From NCBI GenBank assembly GCA_031256305.1, contig JAIRQU010000123.1:1-5502 (forward strand): a stretch of DNA of 5,502 nucleotides, written 5' to 3'. This DNA is from Burkholderiaceae bacterium (GTDB taxonomy: Bacteria; Pseudomonadota; Gammaproteobacteria; Burkholderiales; Burkholderiaceae_C). The translations under genes were made by a program, and so were the position numbers. The notes beneath the pieces were generated by a model. That model had not been told where the DNA came from, searched no databases, and saw only the letters and a list, made by a program, of their open reading frames with translations. Positions 5,227 through 5,502 of this stretch are shown here, piece after piece. Positions within the stretch are counted from its first letter, which is position 1. Each line of letters opens with the position of its first letter.

Positions 5227-5502
5227 CCCGCGATGCCCGGCCAAGTGTCCTTGAGCGTGCGCGATCCCATAAACAGGCCGATGTGGCCGCCGGGCACGGT
5301 GCGGCTGGTGATATGCGCGGCGGGGGCGCCCAGGTATTTGCGCGCGTTGAGCACTTGTTCGGGCGTGGTGATGTCGTCGGACTCGCCCGCCAGCAGATAC
5401 ACCGGGCAGGTGATGGTCTTGAGGTTGAGCGTGCGTCCCAGCGCCACGTATAGCCCCTTGGCCAGCCGGTTTTCCTTGAACCGTTGCACGATGGCTTGCA
5501 GA
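5202..5502 (-). CDS. PhaC-like alpha/beta hydrolase, 3' part only
   Basis: The gene enters from the right edge; about 99 C-terminal residues are visible, starting LQAIVQRFKEN. The sequence fits the C-terminal half of the alpha/beta fold of polyhydroxyalkanoate synthase-like hydrolases: a strand ITCPVYLLAGESDDIT carrying the expected catalytic Asp (codon 5376-5378), then VPGGHIGLFMG with the catalytic His (codon 5283-5285), and a final WPGIAGWI helix. The nucleophile (Cys in polymerases, Ser in hydrolases) lies outside the window, so polymer synthase, depolymerase and general hydrolase cannot be told apart. Codon use is host-like and no damage is visible. The downstream gene overlaps its 3' end. 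A partial degenerate copy of this end lies at 4381-4440. Confidence 0.8.
   Translation of the reverse strand, partial: LQAIVQRFKENRLAKGLYVALGRTLNLKTITCPVYLLAGESDDITTPEQVLNARKYLGAPAAHITSRTVPGGHIGLFMGSRTLKDTWPGIAGWIVANGR

Overview
The window looks like a piece of a high-GC betaproteobacterial chromosome, most likely order Burkholderiales and family Alcaligenaceae (the Bordetella/Achromobacter neighbourhood). This rests on protein style, strong G/C preference at third codon positions in the conserved genes, and the xseA-sodB order. It is inferred from the sequence alone; no search was run.

Left part (1-2232): an AT-rich upstream region with phased repeats and a small dyad, followed by two forward housekeeping genes. 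xseA encodes the large subunit of exonuclease VII, and sodB encodes an iron-type superoxide dismutase with all metal ligands present. A strong inverted repeat (2308-2330) lies between sodB and the convergent genes that follow.

Centre left (2428-3248, minus strand): an XRE-type helix-turn-helix regulator and, 26 bases after it, an exported DUF192 protein, probably one transcription unit.

Centre right (about 3249-4440): composition turns clearly more AT-rich and codon use changes. It holds an orphan small gene (68 aa, good ribosome binding site), an ambiguous open stretch in the same frame behind its stop, and an exported protein whose frame is cut by a single TGA and then stays open for 35 more codons, including its only two mature-part cysteines. 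This looks like acquired, partly decaying accessory DNA.

Right part (4381-5502): a decay zone followed by host-like genes. A 60-base remnant of the end of a PhaC-like alpha/beta hydrolase gene lies directly before a sir2-type deacylase pseudogene that has lost its catalytic middle. Convergent to these, on the minus strand, are the 3' part of an apparently functional PhaC-like hydrolase (running off the window) and an overlapping conserved-looking gene of unknown function. The hydrolase remnant and the end of the intact hydrolase gene match over about 30 bases in the same orientation, 885 bases apart, which points to an old duplication followed by deletion.

No RNA gene, CRISPR array, insertion sequence or complete new system could be supported. 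The most interesting points are the in-frame TGA in the exported protein, the possible coupled open frame before it, and the duplicated hydrolase remnant next to the gutted sir2 gene.
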